Assembly: GCF_022655595.1 (NCBI RefSeq)
Contig: NZ_CP093379.1
Location: forward strand, 1,856,501 to 1,920,500
Reading direction: 5' to 3'
Length of the DNA: 64,000 nucleotides
DNA from: Ignatzschineria rhizosphaerae
Lineage (GTDB): Bacteria; Pseudomonadota; Gammaproteobacteria; Cardiobacteriales; Wohlfahrtiimonadaceae
This document shows positions 36,282 through 46,446 of this stretch, one piece after another. A program made the translations under genes and the position numbers. Every line of letters starts with the position of its first letter. Position 1 is the stretch's first letter. The notes below the pieces were generated by a model, which saw only the letters and a list, made by a program, of their open reading frames with translations, had not been told where the DNA came from and made no database searches.

Positions 36282-37280
36282 TTAGCCTTCTAGAGATTCC
36301 ACCATTGAATCCCCAAAATACTGTTGAGAAAAAGCCATGCGTTCTGCAATAGATTCCGCTGGTTTTCCTGCCTTTTTAAGTTCAGCAAGATGCGCTTCAA
36401 CTTTACGGGCTCTTGCCGCAAGTCCTGCATTATTCGCAATTTGAATATTAAGCCCGGGGCGTGCGTTAATTTCCAACACAAGTGGCCCTTTTGTCTCATC
36501 TAGAACCATGTCCACACCAATATATCCTAATTGACTGAGCTCATAACAACTTGTTGCAAGCTCTAAAAAGCCTTCCCAATTAGGAAGCGTCACATTACTC
36601 ACATGATTATTAGTATCCGGATGGCGCTGAATAATCTCATTGAGCCAGGTTCCTTCTAGAGTTTTCCCAGTTTCAATATCAACGCCGACACCAATCGCTC
36701 CTTGATGCAAGTTCGCTTTTCCGCCTGATTGTCTTGTAGGCAAACGAAGCATTGCCATAATAGGATATCCCATCAAAACAATAACACGGATATCTGGCAC
36801 ACCTTCATAACTGATACTACTAAAAATAGGATCAGAGCTAACCTTATACTCAATTAACGCACGGTCTCTTGCACCACCTAAAGAGTAGAGTCCTGTTAAA
36901 GTGCTTGAAATTTGATATTCAATCTCATCAAGGGTAATAAGGCGACCTGAGACCGTCTTATAACGGTAATCATCAAACTTATCACCAATCACAATAATGC
37001 CATCACCACCAGCGCCTTGCGCGGGTTTAATCACAAACTCTGTCTTATCTTTTAAGATTTTACGAAGATGCTTAATATCGCTTTCAGTCTCAATAACACC
37101 ATACATCTCCGGCACATTAATGCCCGCTGCTATCGCACGCTCTTTTGTGATGATTTTATCATCAACGTAAGGATAGAATTTTCGGTTATTGTACTTTAAA
37201 ACAAAATCCCCATTACGCTCATTAATTCCCATCACGCCGCGTTTTCGAAGAGCACGCCAACGTTTAATCATCGTCAACAT
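36282..37280 (-). CDS. RimK-like ATP-grasp amide ligase (alpha-L-glutamate ligase-like)
   Basis: The 332-residue protein has ATP-grasp features: FVIKPAQGAGGDGII near 99-113 and the metal-binding VLEINARPGLNIQIAN near 263-278. It is the alpha-L-glutamate ligase-like partner in a known three-gene cluster with an inactive transglutaminase-7TM protein and an RimB-like protease. Such ligases join amino acids by amide bonds; substrate and product are unknown. The start is 2 bp after the upstream gene's stop, with GGAG inside that gene's end. Confidence 0.85.
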   Translation of the reverse strand: MLTMIKRWRALRKRGVMGINERNGDFVLKYNNRKFYPYVDDKIITKERAIAAGINVPEMYGVIETESDIKHLRKILKDKTEFVIKPAQGAGGDGIIVIGDKFDDYRYKTVSGRLITLDEIEYQISSTLTGLYSLGGARDRALIEYKVSSDPIFSSISYEGVPDIRVIVLMGYPIMAMLRLPTRQSGGKANLHQGAIGVGVDIETGKTLEGTWLNEIIQRHPDTNNHVSNVTLPNWEGFLELATSCYELSQLGYIGVDMVLDETKGPLVLEINARPGLNIQIANNAGLAARARKVEAHLAELKKAGKPAESIAERMAFSQQYFGDSMVESLEG

Positions 37281-37282
37281 GA

Positions 37283-38866
37283 TTACTTCTCCTCTTTAAG
37301 CATAGCTTTAAAGCGCTTGAGCTCCGTTAAACGATATCCACGATAACGTCCCATCATCAACATAAAGCCGGCAAGTACTAAAAGTACGCCTGGGAAGGTA
37401 AAGACAAAATAGACAAATTCAGGAATCTCCATTAAGAGATAAGCAAGAGATGATGCCACTAATGTTCCCATACTAATTTTAAGCACATTTCCAGCGCCAC
37501 GCTCTTCCCAAGTAATAGATAAGCGCTCAATCGTCATTGTTAAAATCACCATTGGGAAAAGACCAATAGCAAGCCCTTGTGCAAATCCCATTTTATAGCT
37601 AAAGATACTTAACACGGCAATCATAATGATTACAAACGTTAACACAACGGAAAGCCTTGAGAGCATCTGTAGTTTTAAATGTTCAAGATAGGATCGCACC
37701 AGTAATCCCACCGAGGTAATAATTGTAAAAAATGCAATCCCAAAAGCTAATCCTGTCTCTCTAAAGGCAAGCGCAATTAACACCGGGGTAAAGGTTCCAA
37801 GTGTTTGAATACCAATGACGTTACGAACTAGTAAAATAACCAATACACCAAATGGAATCATCAGCATTAACTCATAACCATACTGAATAGAAATGGGTAA
37901 GCTATAGAGTGAATAAGCTAGAAAGTCAGAGCTTTCTGCATTATTAGCTTGCGCTAGGCTAATAGCCGTTAATTCTTTATCTGTCACACTAAATGAAACT
38001 TTTGGTTTTAAACCATTATTCACAGTGACTAAAGGATCATCTCCAACCCACCAGATAATGGCATTTTTAGGTAAACCAACGCTACCATCTGTAAGATTAA
38101 AGTAATACCATTTACCAGTTGTGATATTACGATTGCTATCTTTATCACGGTTAGAAGTTTCAATATAGCTACGTAACCAAATCTGCGTTGGTTGATCAAC
38201 ACTTGGTTTTAACTCTAACGTATTCACTCGCTGCACAGGAATATGTGCTTGTGATAGTAATAACTCTGCAACTGCATAGCGATTTTTAACAGAGTCATCT
38301 CCTTTTAATAAAAGGGCAACATTTGCGTTATCAATATCATTAACACGACGAATCGCTTCACTGATAAAGCTTAATGTATTAGAAGAGGTCGCCCGAATAT
38401 CTGACACTAATGCATCTGCTGCCACTTTTGCCGCGCCTTCCATAGGAATAGATTCACGATAAGTCGTGCCAATAGTTTCTGCAGGCTTTTCTGTGCCACC
38501 AAAATTAGGCGATAGTGCTAAGCGGTAATAGATTGTCTCAGGTCCTTTCGTTCTACGAATAGAGTAATGAGCAACTTTATTCCCCACCTCATCTTCTTCT
38601 AAAACCTGTCCATACTGCTTATCAGTGATCAGAGATTCACTAAATTTTGTATATTGATTATAGCTTGCTGGAATATAGAACTTCGTTGATACCGATGACT
38701 CTCTTGGTACATCAAAAGTGATCTTGGCATCAATTGTCCATAAATTCTCCACTTCACGATCGGTAAAGGGAATTTGTAAGACATAACGCTCATAAGCAAT
38801 AGAGCCTAAGCCTAAACTAATGAGCAAAAATATTAAAACTTTTAGATGTAAATTTACGGAACGCAC
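37283..38866 (-). CDS. Inactive-transglutaminase / seven-TM membrane protein
   Basis: The 527 residues start with a signal anchor (about 8-28), then a periplasmic domain (about 30-330) of the inactive transglutaminase-like type found in these clusters. A block of about seven hydrophobic helices follows (about 335-515, with VRNVIGIQTLGTFTPVLIALAF). Family members are always found with the ATP-grasp ligase and the retropepsin-like protein, suggesting one membrane system for making or transferring amide-linked peptides. No activity has been shown. It is followed immediately by the ligase. Confidence 0.82.
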   Translation of the reverse strand: MRSVNLHLKVLIFLLISLGLGSIAYERYVLQIPFTDREVENLWTIDAKITFDVPRESSVSTKFYIPASYNQYTKFSESLITDKQYGQVLEEDEVGNKVAHYSIRRTKGPETIYYRLALSPNFGGTEKPAETIGTTYRESIPMEGAAKVAADALVSDIRATSSNTLSFISEAIRRVNDIDNANVALLLKGDDSVKNRYAVAELLLSQAHIPVQRVNTLELKPSVDQPTQIWLRSYIETSNRDKDSNRNITTGKWYYFNLTDGSVGLPKNAIIWWVGDDPLVTVNNGLKPKVSFSVTDKELTAISLAQANNAESSDFLAYSLYSLPISIQYGYELMLMIPFGVLVILLVRNVIGIQTLGTFTPVLIALAFRETGLAFGIAFFTIITSVGLLVRSYLEHLKLQMLSRLSVVLTFVIIMIAVLSIFSYKMGFAQGLAIGLFPMVILTMTIERLSITWEERGAGNVLKISMGTLVASSLAYLLMEIPEFVYFVFTFPGVLLVLAGFMLMMGRYRGYRLTELKRFKAMLKEEK

Positions 38867-38925
38867 GAGATACTTTCCTTATAACAATGTGTTTAAATTC
38901 AAAAATTCTTTTATAGGAGGATCTC

Positions 38926-39480
38926 TTAAGACTGACAATCTGGATCAATCGTATATTTACGACCGGCATCCACTAACGCCTTTAATTGTCTTAAAGATTT
39001 TGCACCTAACAGTAGTGGGTAAGTAAAATGCCCTCTATTGGTTAAATTCACTTCAATAATCTCTTGATGCTGCCCAATACAGAGCGTCATCTCAACCACT
39101 GGTCTTTTTGAAGAGGCAATATCATCACTATCATCCCCCTCTTCTGCCCTTTGCTTAATACGTGAGATTTTCAAAAGCGGCATCTCCCTTGTTGATAATT
39201 CTTGATCATCAATCACAGGGGTAAAACGCACCCAATCATCCCCTTCTTTCTCAAAATACTCTATATCTATCGCATTTAAAGAGGCGGTAAAAGCGCCCGT
39301 ATCAAGCTTCGCCTTAATCGGTACAAGATCTAACTCAGCAAGCGTAACGATTTCATAACGACCAAATACTGGTTGTTCCATCTTCTCATCTCCCTTCTTT
39401 GCCGCAAAACTGATGCCGGCCATCATTGAGATAAGAAAGCACCCAACTACTGCTGCCTTTTTCATTCTTTTTCTACTCAT
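38926..39480 (-). CDS. RimB-like retropepsin-type aspartic protease (COG4067), exported
   Basis: The 184-residue protein has a signal peptide (about 1-27, ending ISFAA) and the single-domain aspartic-protease motif AKLDTGAFTAS near 55-66. A second block, GHFTYPLLLGAKSL, lies near 150-163. It matches the ATP-dependent zinc protease or retropepsin-like family; the E. coli paralogue is RimB. Its signal peptide places it in the periplasm, unlike cytoplasmic RimB, consistent with the membrane partner next to it. It is the first gene of the cluster. Confidence 0.8.
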   Translation of the reverse strand: MSRKRMKKAAVVGCFLISMMAGISFAAKKGDEKMEQPVFGRYEIVTLAELDLVPIKAKLDTGAFTASLNAIDIEYFEKEGDDWVRFTPVIDDQELSTREMPLLKISRIKQRAEEGDDSDDIASSKRPVVEMTLCIGQHQEIIEVNLTNRGHFTYPLLLGAKSLRQLKALVDAGRKYTIDPDCQS

Positions 39481-39796
39481 CGTTAGTTTCCATTTAAGGT
39501 TTATTTAGCGATTTTTTATACTTTTAATCGCACAGTCTACCACAAATTTTCCAGAGAAAAAAAACAACAACTCTCAGAATAAATATTCTAGATCACTTCT
39601 GTAAATATATTACTAAGCTATCGTCTAATATAGAAACTATTCGATTTTAATATTCTAAATTAGAAATAAATTCTCATTTAAAAACAATATTTCATCAAAC
39701 AAAGACTCAGATCAGGATTAATATATGAAGATTGATCACATAATCTAGCCCGTTAAAAACAGGGTATAATAAACGCTTTATTTATCATTAATTTCA
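39481..39796. other. AT-rich intergenic spacer with palindromes, divergent rimB-like / tex
   Basis: No gene and no A/B/C repeat is seen. Two short palindromes stand out: AGAATAAATATTCT (39576-39589) and TTCTAAATTAGAA (39653-39665). A TATAAT box at 39765-39770 is a likely -10 for tex. The palindromes could be operators, but such patterns also arise by chance in AT-rich DNA. Confidence 0.4.
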
Positions 39797-39811
39797 ATGG
39801 AGTCTCTATTA

Positions 39812-42109
39812 ATGACGATTCAGACAGATATGCAAACTCATCACGCGGCACTTCCTAAAATTATTGCCGGCGACATTAATGCCACAGAACCTCAAGTATC
39901 TGCAGCTATTAAACTACTTGATGAGGGTGCAACTGTTCCCTTTATCGCTCGTTACCGTAAAGAAGTAACGGGAGGGCTTGATGATACTCAGCTACGACTT
40001 TTAGAAGAGAGATTAATCTATCTACGAGAGCTCAATGATCGCCGAGCAACCATTTTAAACTCCATCTTAGAACAAGATAAGTTAAGCGATGAGCTAAGAG
40101 CCCGTATTAATGCGGTAGATACAAAAACAGCGCTAGAAGATCTTTATCTTCCTTATCGTCCTAAGCGCCGTACACGTGCACAAATTGCTATTGAAGCAGG
40201 GATTGAGCCTCTTGCTGACCTCTTATTTCAAAATAGCCTCCCCGATGACCTTGAAGTGCTTGCTACCCAATATTTAAATCCTGAACATGATTTTACAGAA
40301 ACTAAACAAGTTCTCGATGGTGCACGTTTTATTCTCATTGAGCGTATTTCAGAAAATGCAGAGCTTTTAGGTAAATTACGACAATATCTTTGGGATTTTG
40401 CAGAATTACACTCTAGCGTGCAATCTGGTAAAGAAGATACCGGCAATAATTATAAAGATTACTTTGAATTTAAAGAAAATATTAAAACAATCCCCTCTCA
40501 TCGTGCACTCGCTCTTTTAAGAGGCCGAAATGAAGATATCCTCTCTTTAGAGCTAAAACTTCCAGAAGAGATTGAAGATGCGCCACTTGGTACGATCACC
40601 AATACTTTAGCCCTCACAAATCCCCATGATTGGCTAAAAGATACTATCCGCTTAAGCTGGCGTGCAAAACTGAACCTCTCACTCTCCTTAGAACTGATTA
40701 ATCAGCTTAAAGAAGCCGCTGAAACAGAAGCGATAAAAGTGTTTGCCAGAAATCTTAAAGATCTTCTTTTAGCATCTCCTGCAGGTGAAAAGGGAATCTT
40801 AGGTATTGACCCAGGGCTTCGCACAGGCTGTAAAGTGGCCGTTGTCGATAGAACCGGGAAATTACTGGAAACTGCAACCATCTACCCACATGCCCCCATG
40901 AATAAATGGGACGAATCGCTCCATACTCTCGCTAAACTTGTCGAAAAATATCAACCTGAGCTCATCTCTATCGGCAATGGTACCGCTTCACGTGAAACAG
41001 ATAAATTAGGTGCTGATTTATGTAAGAAGTTCCCTAAACTCAATAAAGTTGTCACAAGTGAAGCCGGCGCATCTGTCTATTCAGCATCTGCACTTGCGGC
41101 AAAAGAATTCCCAGAGTTAGATGTTTCCCTTAGAGGCGCAGTCTCCATTGCTCGGCGCTTACAAGATCCTCTTGCTGAGCTTGTAAAGATTGAACCTAAA
41201 GCTATTGGCGTTGGGCAATATCAACATGATGTCAACCAAGTGCAGCTTAATAGAATGTTAGAATCCGTTGTTGAAGATTGTGTGAATGCTGTGGGTGTTG
41301 ATGCCAATACAGCATCGAGTGCTCTATTAGCTCAAGTGTCTGGCCTTAATGCCACAACTGCGCAAAATATCGTGAATTTCCGTGATGAAAATGGTCCCTT
41401 TAAAGATCGAGCTGCGCTTAAAAAAGTCCCTCGTCTTGGCCCTAAAACATATGAACTTGCAGCAGGGTTCCTACGCATTCGTGGTAGTAACCCCCTCGAC
41501 ATCTCAGCGGTTCACCCTGAAGCGTATCCTGTAGTGGAACGAATTTTAAAAGCCTCTAATAAACCTTTAACAGAGATCATCGGCAATAGTAGCTTTATCA
41601 AAAGCTTAAATCCCAAAGACTTTGTTTGTGACAAGTTTGGGATTCCCACAATTAAAGATATTTTAGAAGAGCTTGAAAAGCCAGGTCGTGACCCTCGTCC
41701 TGAATTTATTACGGCTGCATTTAGAGAAGATGTCTCTGAGTTATCTGATCTTAAAGAAGGAATGCAATTAGAAGGAGTTGTCACTAACGTTGCAAACTTT
41801 GGCGCTTTTGTCGATATTGGTGTCCATCAAGATGGACTTGTCCATATCAGTGCCTTAGCTGACTGCTTTGTTAAAGATCCACATGAAGTGGTAAAAGTTG
41901 GGGATGTGGTCAAAGTTAAAGTTTTAGAAGTCGATATTCCACGCAAGCGAATTGCCTTAACCATGCGTATGAATGACCCTGTAGGTGAGAGCCAGTCCAA
42001 AAATAGCTTTACCCCCGCCTCTAAAAAACAGCAGCGTTCTGTAACAAAGCATCAGGAGATTCCTAGTAACAATCCATTTGCCGCAGCATTAGGAAAACTT
42101 AAAAAGTAA
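39812..42109 (+). CDS. tex: Transcription accessory protein Tex
   Basis: Tex is an RNA-binding protein with Tex-N, YqgF-like, helix-hairpin-helix and S1 domains, involved in transcription and toxin expression. The 765 residues show the early [13 protein letters not shown] segment, the YqgF-like [16 protein letters not shown] near 330, HhH motifs near 500-560 ([11 protein letters not shown]), and a C-terminal S1 fold ([21 protein letters not shown] near 650). I prefer the ATG at 39812 because GGAG lies 9 bp upstream; the frame opens at 39797. Confidence 0.95.
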   Translation: MTIQTDMQTHHAALPKIIAGDINATEPQVSAAIKLLDEGATVPFIARYRKEVTGGLDDTQLRLLEERLIYLRELNDRRATILNSILEQDKLSDELRARINAVDTKTALEDLYLPYRPKRRTRAQIAIEAGIEPLADLLFQNSLPDDLEVLATQYLNPEHDFTETKQVLDGARFILIERISENAELLGKLRQYLWDFAELHSSVQSGKEDTGNNYKDYFEFKENIKTIPSHRALALLRGRNEDILSLELKLPEEIEDAPLGTITNTLALTNPHDWLKDTIRLSWRAKLNLSLSLELINQLKEAAETEAIKVFARNLKDLLLASPAGEKGILGIDPGLRTGCKVAVVDRTGKLLETATIYPHAPMNKWDESLHTLAKLVEKYQPELISIGNGTASRETDKLGADLCKKFPKLNKVVTSEAGASVYSASALAAKEFPELDVSLRGAVSIARRLQDPLAELVKIEPKAIGVGQYQHDVNQVQLNRMLESVVEDCVNAVGVDANTASSALLAQVSGLNATTAQNIVNFRDENGPFKDRAALKKVPRLGPKTYELAAGFLRIRGSNPLDISAVHPEAYPVVERILKASNKPLTEIIGNSSFIKSLNPKDFVCDKFGIPTIKDILEELEKPGRDPRPEFITAAFREDVSELSDLKEGMQLEGVVTNVANFGAFVDIGVHQDGLVHISALADCFVKDPHEVVKVGDVVKVKVLEVDIPRKRIALTMRMNDPVGESQSKNSFTPASKKQQRSVTKHQEIPSNNPFAAALGKLKK

Positions 42110-42136
42110 TTTCTCCTTAAAAATAAATCTCTATAA

Positions 42137-42167
42137 AACGATAGTATCTCTGGTGCTATCGTTTTTT
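42137..42167 (+). terminator. Rho-independent terminator of tex
   Basis: AACGATAG pairs with CTATCGTT around an 11-base loop that itself can pair partly, followed by TTTTTT. It lies 27 bp after the tex stop codon. Confidence 0.88.
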
Positions 42168-42169
42168 TA

Positions 42170-42223
42170 TCAAAATTATCTATCTCGCCTCAAGAGAGAC
42201 CTTTTTAAACCAAGGATACTATA
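42170..42223 (-). repeat. Family C short repeat (partial)
   Basis: Contains CGCCTCAAGAGAGACC, TTTTTAAACCAAGG and the end ACTATA (42218-42223). It lacks the GAATGC palindrome part. Confidence 0.7.
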
Positions 42224-42260
42224 TTTTCATGCAGATTCTTAAGCATCTATAATTCTCTGT

Positions 42261-42266
42261 TATAAT
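42261..42266 (+). promoter_or_regulatory. Candidate -10 box upstream of a lipoprotein gene
   Basis: TATAAT about 90 bp before the start of the 133-residue lipoprotein gene; no good -35 is visible. By motif only. Confidence 0.35.
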
Positions 42267-42356
42267 GCAAAGTTATCTCACCCTTAATTTGTCTTTATCA
42301 TCGCTTATCAATCCGATTGATTTCTTAAGACTTTTACCTGTCATTAAAGGATGCAA

Positions 42357-42761
42357 ATGATTAAAAAGCTCCATGCTCTACTGATCGGCATTTGCCTAAC
42401 TGCTGTAGGATGTTCTCAACAACATTCGCCAGAAGAGAGCATACAGGTTTTTTATGAATCTCTAAGTCATCAAGACTATCCTGAACTGCTCTCTTTATTT
42501 AATCTTGAAAATAACCTACAAGATCAACGATCCGAATCTGAACTCTATGAAATCTTAGCAATTATTTTTAAAGATTTAGCATTCAATATTCAAGAAAAAG
42601 GGGGAATTCATAAAATTGAGTACCACTCTATTGAATATAATAGTGATAAAAGCCGAGCGACCGTGAGATATACCTTAAACTTTAAAGATGAGAGTTATAC
42701 CTTTGACACACTCTTTTTAATTAAAGATCACACCGGTTTTTGGCAATTAACGCTTGAATAA
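42357..42761 (+). CDS. Putative lipoprotein with NTF2-like (DUF4878-type) fold
   Basis: The product has a signal peptide and lipobox TAVGC (Cys at about residue 19), followed by a short helix-and-sheet protein of about 110 residues with SPEESIQVFYESLSHQDY. This pattern is typical of NTF2-like lipoproteins, but I cannot assign the family with certainty. I choose the ATG at 42357 because AAAGG sits 6 bp before it; the one at 42351 is directly against the Shine-Dalgarno. Confidence 0.72.
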   Translation: MIKKLHALLIGICLTAVGCSQQHSPEESIQVFYESLSHQDYPELLSLFNLENNLQDQRSESELYEILAIIFKDLAFNIQEKGGIHKIEYHSIEYNSDKSRATVRYTLNFKDESYTFDTLFLIKDHTGFWQLTLE

Positions 42762-42897
42762 ATATTAAGCAGATATCCTTCCCTTAATATCTAATACCTC
42801 CCTTTTCAGATTAATGCCGTCAATTAGCCTAGATGATACGCTCATACTTTTAAGCGTTATTATTATCATCTTGATCGATAACGTCTTCTATTTATAA

Positions 42898-43041
42898 CCA
42901 ATACAGTTTAAGAAACACGATTAAGGGTACAGAGTGTGTATCAAATTAGCTTGTACCATGCCGGATAGAACGATTCTTGCGCTTCTCATAACCGATGCGC
43001 CGGCAATCTGATTCGGTTACTTTTAAACCGATCTTACTATA
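42898..43041 (-). repeat. Family A repeat (MITE-like)
   Basis: Starts CCAATACAGTTTAAG. The inverted core has CATGCCGGATAGAACGATTC and GCGCCGGCAATCTGATTC, and it ends TTTAAACCGATCTTACTATA. It fills much of the 460-bp gap between the lipoprotein and der. Confidence 0.8.
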
Positions 43042-43105
43042 GTAAGAAAAATGCAAACATTCTCTGGCGCCGTAAGATAGACCTTTTTAAACCAAAGGGA
43101 CTATA
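43038..43105 (-). repeat. Family C repeat nested against the preceding A copy
   Basis: Shares the TATAGT end with the A repeat (43038), then AAATGCAAACATTC, GGCGCCGTAAGATAGACC, TTTTTAAACC and ACTATA at 43100-43105. The A and C copies meet at a shared TATAGT/ACTATA sequence, so one may have inserted into the other's end. Confidence 0.75.
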
Positions 43106-43147
43106 CAATAAAGCCCCACAACCCATAATTGACTTCCTTAAGCACAT

Positions 43148-43178
43148 AAAAAGGGCTTAATATACAATTAAGCCCTTT
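43148..43178 (-). terminator. Rho-independent terminator of the hisS-yfgM-bamB-der operon
   Basis: AAAGGGCTTAATT / AATTAAGCCCTTT-type stem on the minus strand followed by TTTTTAT, 44 bp past the der stop codon. Confidence 0.9.
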
Positions 43179-43221
43179 CATAATCCGAAGATCACATAAA
43201 ACAAGTAGCCAAACTAATAGC

Positions 43222-44625
43222 CTACTTCTCTTTTGCTCTTTCTAATTTACGTTTACGTTTGGCACTACCACGAATTTCTGTTGTTTTACCAGGACGGTTA
43301 GCATAAGGATTCTCATTTGTACGATACAAGATACGCACAGGCGTTCCTTCAATTTCTAACTCTTCACGGAAAGTTTTACTCAAATAACGAGTGTAACTAT
43401 CTTTAACATATTGTGTACGATTACCATGAATAATGATTTTTAAAGGATTTTTTCCACCTTGATGCGCATAACGTAGCTTCGGCGCATAGCCTTTATCCAT
43501 TGGTGGCTGATGACTATGTACTGCATATTCTAAAATATTAGAGAGCTCATTCGTTGTAAACTCACGCATTGATTGATCAAATACACGAATCGCTTCACGA
43601 ACAACTTGCAATACACCTTGCCCTTTAAGCGCCGAAATAAACATCGGTTCTGTAAAGTCAATAAATGCAAAACGGCGAGAGAAATCTTGCTGAATCCAGC
43701 TCTTTTCATCTTCTTCTAAAGAATCCCACTTATTCACCGCAAGAATCAGCGCTTTACCTGCATCAAGAACAGCTCCTAAAAGGGTTGCATCTTGATCCGA
43801 TAAGCCCTCTTTAGCATCAAACACAAATACTACAACATTTGCTTTCTCAAGAGCATCTAAACTCTTAATCACACTAAATTTCTCGATCATATCCGTAACA
43901 CGGCTACGACGGCGAACACCGGCTGTATCAATCAAGATAAATTCACGATCATAAGCGGTAAAAGGAATCTCAATAGCATCGCGTGTCGTACCAGCAACTT
44001 CTGAAGCTAATACTCTCTCTTCACCCAGCATTTGGTTAATCAAGGTTGATTTACCGGCATTTGGGCGACCAAAAACCGCAAGACGAATAATATCATCTTG
44101 AATCTCTTCCTGTTTTTCTTTCTTTTCTGGAAATTCAATGCGCTCATAAGAAGCGAGCATCAACTCATAAAGCCCTTGATGATGAGATGCTGAAATAGCA
44201 ACTGGCTCACCTAAGCCTAATGAATAAAATTCTCCCACAATCACTTCTGGAGAAATTCCCTCTGCTTTATTAACAACCACGATCACAGGCTTGCCCATTC
44301 GACGAAGTCTATTAGCAATCGCATCATCAAAAGCCGTAACACCTGTACGCCCATCGACAATAAAGAAGATGAGATCAGCTTCTTCAGCAGCAATCCATGC
44401 TTGCTCGGCAATCAAATGATCCATCTGATTATCATCACCTGATAATCCGCCGGTATCGAGCACATTGTAAGGTCTATCTCCTACCTTTCCAACGCCATAT
44501 TGACGATCTCTTGTTAAACCTGGTTGGTCCGCAACTAACGCATCTCTTGTTCTTGTTAATGCATTAAATATTGTTGATTTACCAACATTAGGACGCCCTA
44601 CAAGGGCGATAAGCGGTTCTGACAT
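43222..44625 (-). CDS. der: Ribosome-associated GTPase Der (EngA)
   Basis: Essential tandem-GTPase that acts in 50S ribosome maturation. The 467 residues have two G domains: first P-loop GRPNVGKST at residues 10-18 with DTGG near 57, second GRPNAGKST near 186 with DTAGVRR, and NKW for the second G4. A C-terminal KH-like domain with a basic tail follows. It lies 8 bp after bamB, the usual order yfgM-bamB-der. Confidence 0.97.
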   Translation of the reverse strand: MSEPLIALVGRPNVGKSTIFNALTRTRDALVADQPGLTRDRQYGVGKVGDRPYNVLDTGGLSGDDNQMDHLIAEQAWIAAEEADLIFFIVDGRTGVTAFDDAIANRLRRMGKPVIVVVNKAEGISPEVIVGEFYSLGLGEPVAISASHHQGLYELMLASYERIEFPEKKEKQEEIQDDIIRLAVFGRPNAGKSTLINQMLGEERVLASEVAGTTRDAIEIPFTAYDREFILIDTAGVRRRSRVTDMIEKFSVIKSLDALEKANVVVFVFDAKEGLSDQDATLLGAVLDAGKALILAVNKWDSLEEDEKSWIQQDFSRRFAFIDFTEPMFISALKGQGVLQVVREAIRVFDQSMREFTTNELSNILEYAVHSHQPPMDKGYAPKLRYAHQGGKNPLKIIIHGNRTQYVKDSYTRYLSKTFREELEIEGTPVRILYRTNENPYANRPGKTTEIRGSAKRKRKLERAKEK

Positions 44626-44633
44626 CCTATCCC

Positions 44634-45779
44634 TTAAATTGAAACTTTATAAAGTGTACCTGAATAATCTAAGAGATAAATATTGCCATTGATCTCTTTA
44701 ATATCCAGTAAAAATCCATTGGATCCGATTTTTGTCGATCCTTGAAGCGCTCCTGTTGAAGCGTCAAGCACATGGACATATCCTTGATAGTCCCCGACAA
44801 CAATACGATTTCCAACTAAAACAGGCTTTGTTAAATTTCGGCCACGAAGATCTCTATTATCCCATACTGGCGAACCATCTTGAGCATTGAGCGCTTGAAT
44901 TGTACTATCCCGCTCTACCGAAACAACTGCATCGCCTGTAAATACAAGCCCTGCATAGGTGCCTTTTCCTTTTTGCCAGAGCTTACGACCATGATGATTA
45001 AGCGCTGTAATCCCTGAAAGATATTGCCCCACAAAGATGCGATCATCTGTCACTATCATTGCCGCATCAACGTCTCGCAAACCACCCATGAAACTACCAT
45101 TAAGTGGCTCACTTAAAACCGTACTCCATTTTTGAGCACCAGTTTTGGCATCAATTAATGCTAATGTTCCCTCATCACTTGCAACTAGAACATCTGCACC
45201 CATAAACGTAGGAGGCGCTGCACCTCTTACTGAAAGCTCTGAGTTATTAAAGATATAAGCCCAGCGATCTTCACCTGTTTGTAAATCAAAGGTCTCTACT
45301 GCGCCAAAAAGAGTTCTCACAATAGCTAAATTACCATTACCCACAGGAGGTACTGCCGGCACACCTAAGACTTTCTTAGACCACATAGATTCGCCACCAT
45401 TTGCTGAAAGTGCTTCAACATAAGCATCTTGTCGTCCAACTAGTAGCACGCCTTGGCTATATCCAACCCCTGTATAAAGCTGAGAACCCACTTTGTGCTC
45501 CCATACTTTACTACCAGAACTCATATCAATAGCCGTCACAATCCCTTTTTGCCCTGCAACATAGAGTGTGCCAACGCCATCATCTGCAATTAAGAAACGC
45601 AGGTTACTCTCTTTAGGCGTTTGACTACCTGTCTTCACTTCCCATCCTTTAACAACAAGATTTGAAGGAATGGTACTATTTAATTCTGTAGGTTGTACTA
45701 GATTACTCTTTCCACGAAGTCCACCCGCACATCCTGCGATGACAAGTGAAACAATAACCGCCGTGATAATTCTATTCAT
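44634..45779 (-). CDS. bamB: Outer-membrane assembly lipoprotein BamB
   Basis: BamB is the beta-propeller lipoprotein of the BAM complex that inserts outer-membrane proteins. The 381 residues have a lipobox VIAGC (Cys17) and eight PQQ/WD-like blades, recognisable by repeats such as GVGTLYVAGQKG, VLVGRQD and VYVHVLDASTG-like segments. It is between yfgM and der, the conserved order. Confidence 0.95.
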   Translation of the reverse strand: MNRIITAVIVSLVIAGCAGGLRGKSNLVQPTELNSTIPSNLVVKGWEVKTGSQTPKESNLRFLIADDGVGTLYVAGQKGIVTAIDMSSGSKVWEHKVGSQLYTGVGYSQGVLLVGRQDAYVEALSANGGESMWSKKVLGVPAVPPVGNGNLAIVRTLFGAVETFDLQTGEDRWAYIFNNSELSVRGAAPPTFMGADVLVASDEGTLALIDAKTGAQKWSTVLSEPLNGSFMGGLRDVDAAMIVTDDRIFVGQYLSGITALNHHGRKLWQKGKGTYAGLVFTGDAVVSVERDSTIQALNAQDGSPVWDNRDLRGRNLTKPVLVGNRIVVGDYQGYVHVLDASTGALQGSTKIGSNGFLLDIKEINGNIYLLDYSGTLYKVSI

Positions 45780-45807
45780 TGATTTATAATCCTATCTACA
45801 GTTTTAA

Positions 45808-46425
45808 CTATTGTGCACTTAAGCGATTGAGTTTATTCAAAGCGCCATCTGGAACAATATCACTATTTAACGCTTCTTCATAAGATATCTTAGCATCTTG
45901 TGTGCGCCCCATCGATAGATAAATATCGCCCTCAAGCACCTTTCTTAACCCTAAAAACTCTACCGCTTGAACCTGCTTTAAAGATTCTAAAGCGACCTCA
46001 TTATTGCCTTGATCAAACTGAACAATCGCTAAACGATACTGTAGTAACGCTTTTAAGCCTTCATCATCAGCATTTGTAAGCGCTGAAGTTAAAAGTGTTT
46101 CAGCGGTGTTTAATTCTCCCGCATCGTGCGCCTCTTTTGCTAAAAGCATTGCTGAAAAGACTTGGTAAACACCGTCATTATCAGCCACCAGTTTTTCGCT
46201 CATTGCAGCGTCTACAGGGGCATTGTCATATTTAGCAAGAAACGCCTCATAACTATCAAACGTGGCATTCGCTTTACTGACGGTGTGACTTTTATAAAAC
46301 TCAACACCTGCAATAGAACCCACAACCAACACCACTAAAAATAAGAGATATCCGACATTACGTTTAAGCCAATCAATGAGGACTTCTGCACGTTGTTCAT
46401 CTGTTTCGTATTGATTTAAAGCCAT
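45808..46425 (-). CDS. yfgM: YfgM-like TPR membrane protein (SecYEG-associated chaperone)
   Basis: The 205 residues start with YETDEQRAEVLIDWLKRN, a single transmembrane helix (about 26-45, with VGYLLFLVVLVVGS) and a periplasmic TPR region. YfgM in E. coli associates with the Sec translocon and PpiD. Position between hisS and bamB supports this assignment. Confidence 0.9.
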   Translation of the reverse strand: MALNQYETDEQRAEVLIDWLKRNVGYLLFLVVLVVGSIAGVEFYKSHTVSKANATFDSYEAFLAKYDNAPVDAAMSEKLVADNDGVYQVFSAMLLAKEAHDAGELNTAETLLTSALTNADDEGLKALLQYRLAIVQFDQGNNEVALESLKQVQAVEFLGLRKVLEGDIYLSMGRTQDAKISYEEALNSDIVPDGALNKLNRLSAQ

Positions 46426-46446
46426 TAAAATTAACCTTCTTACTAT

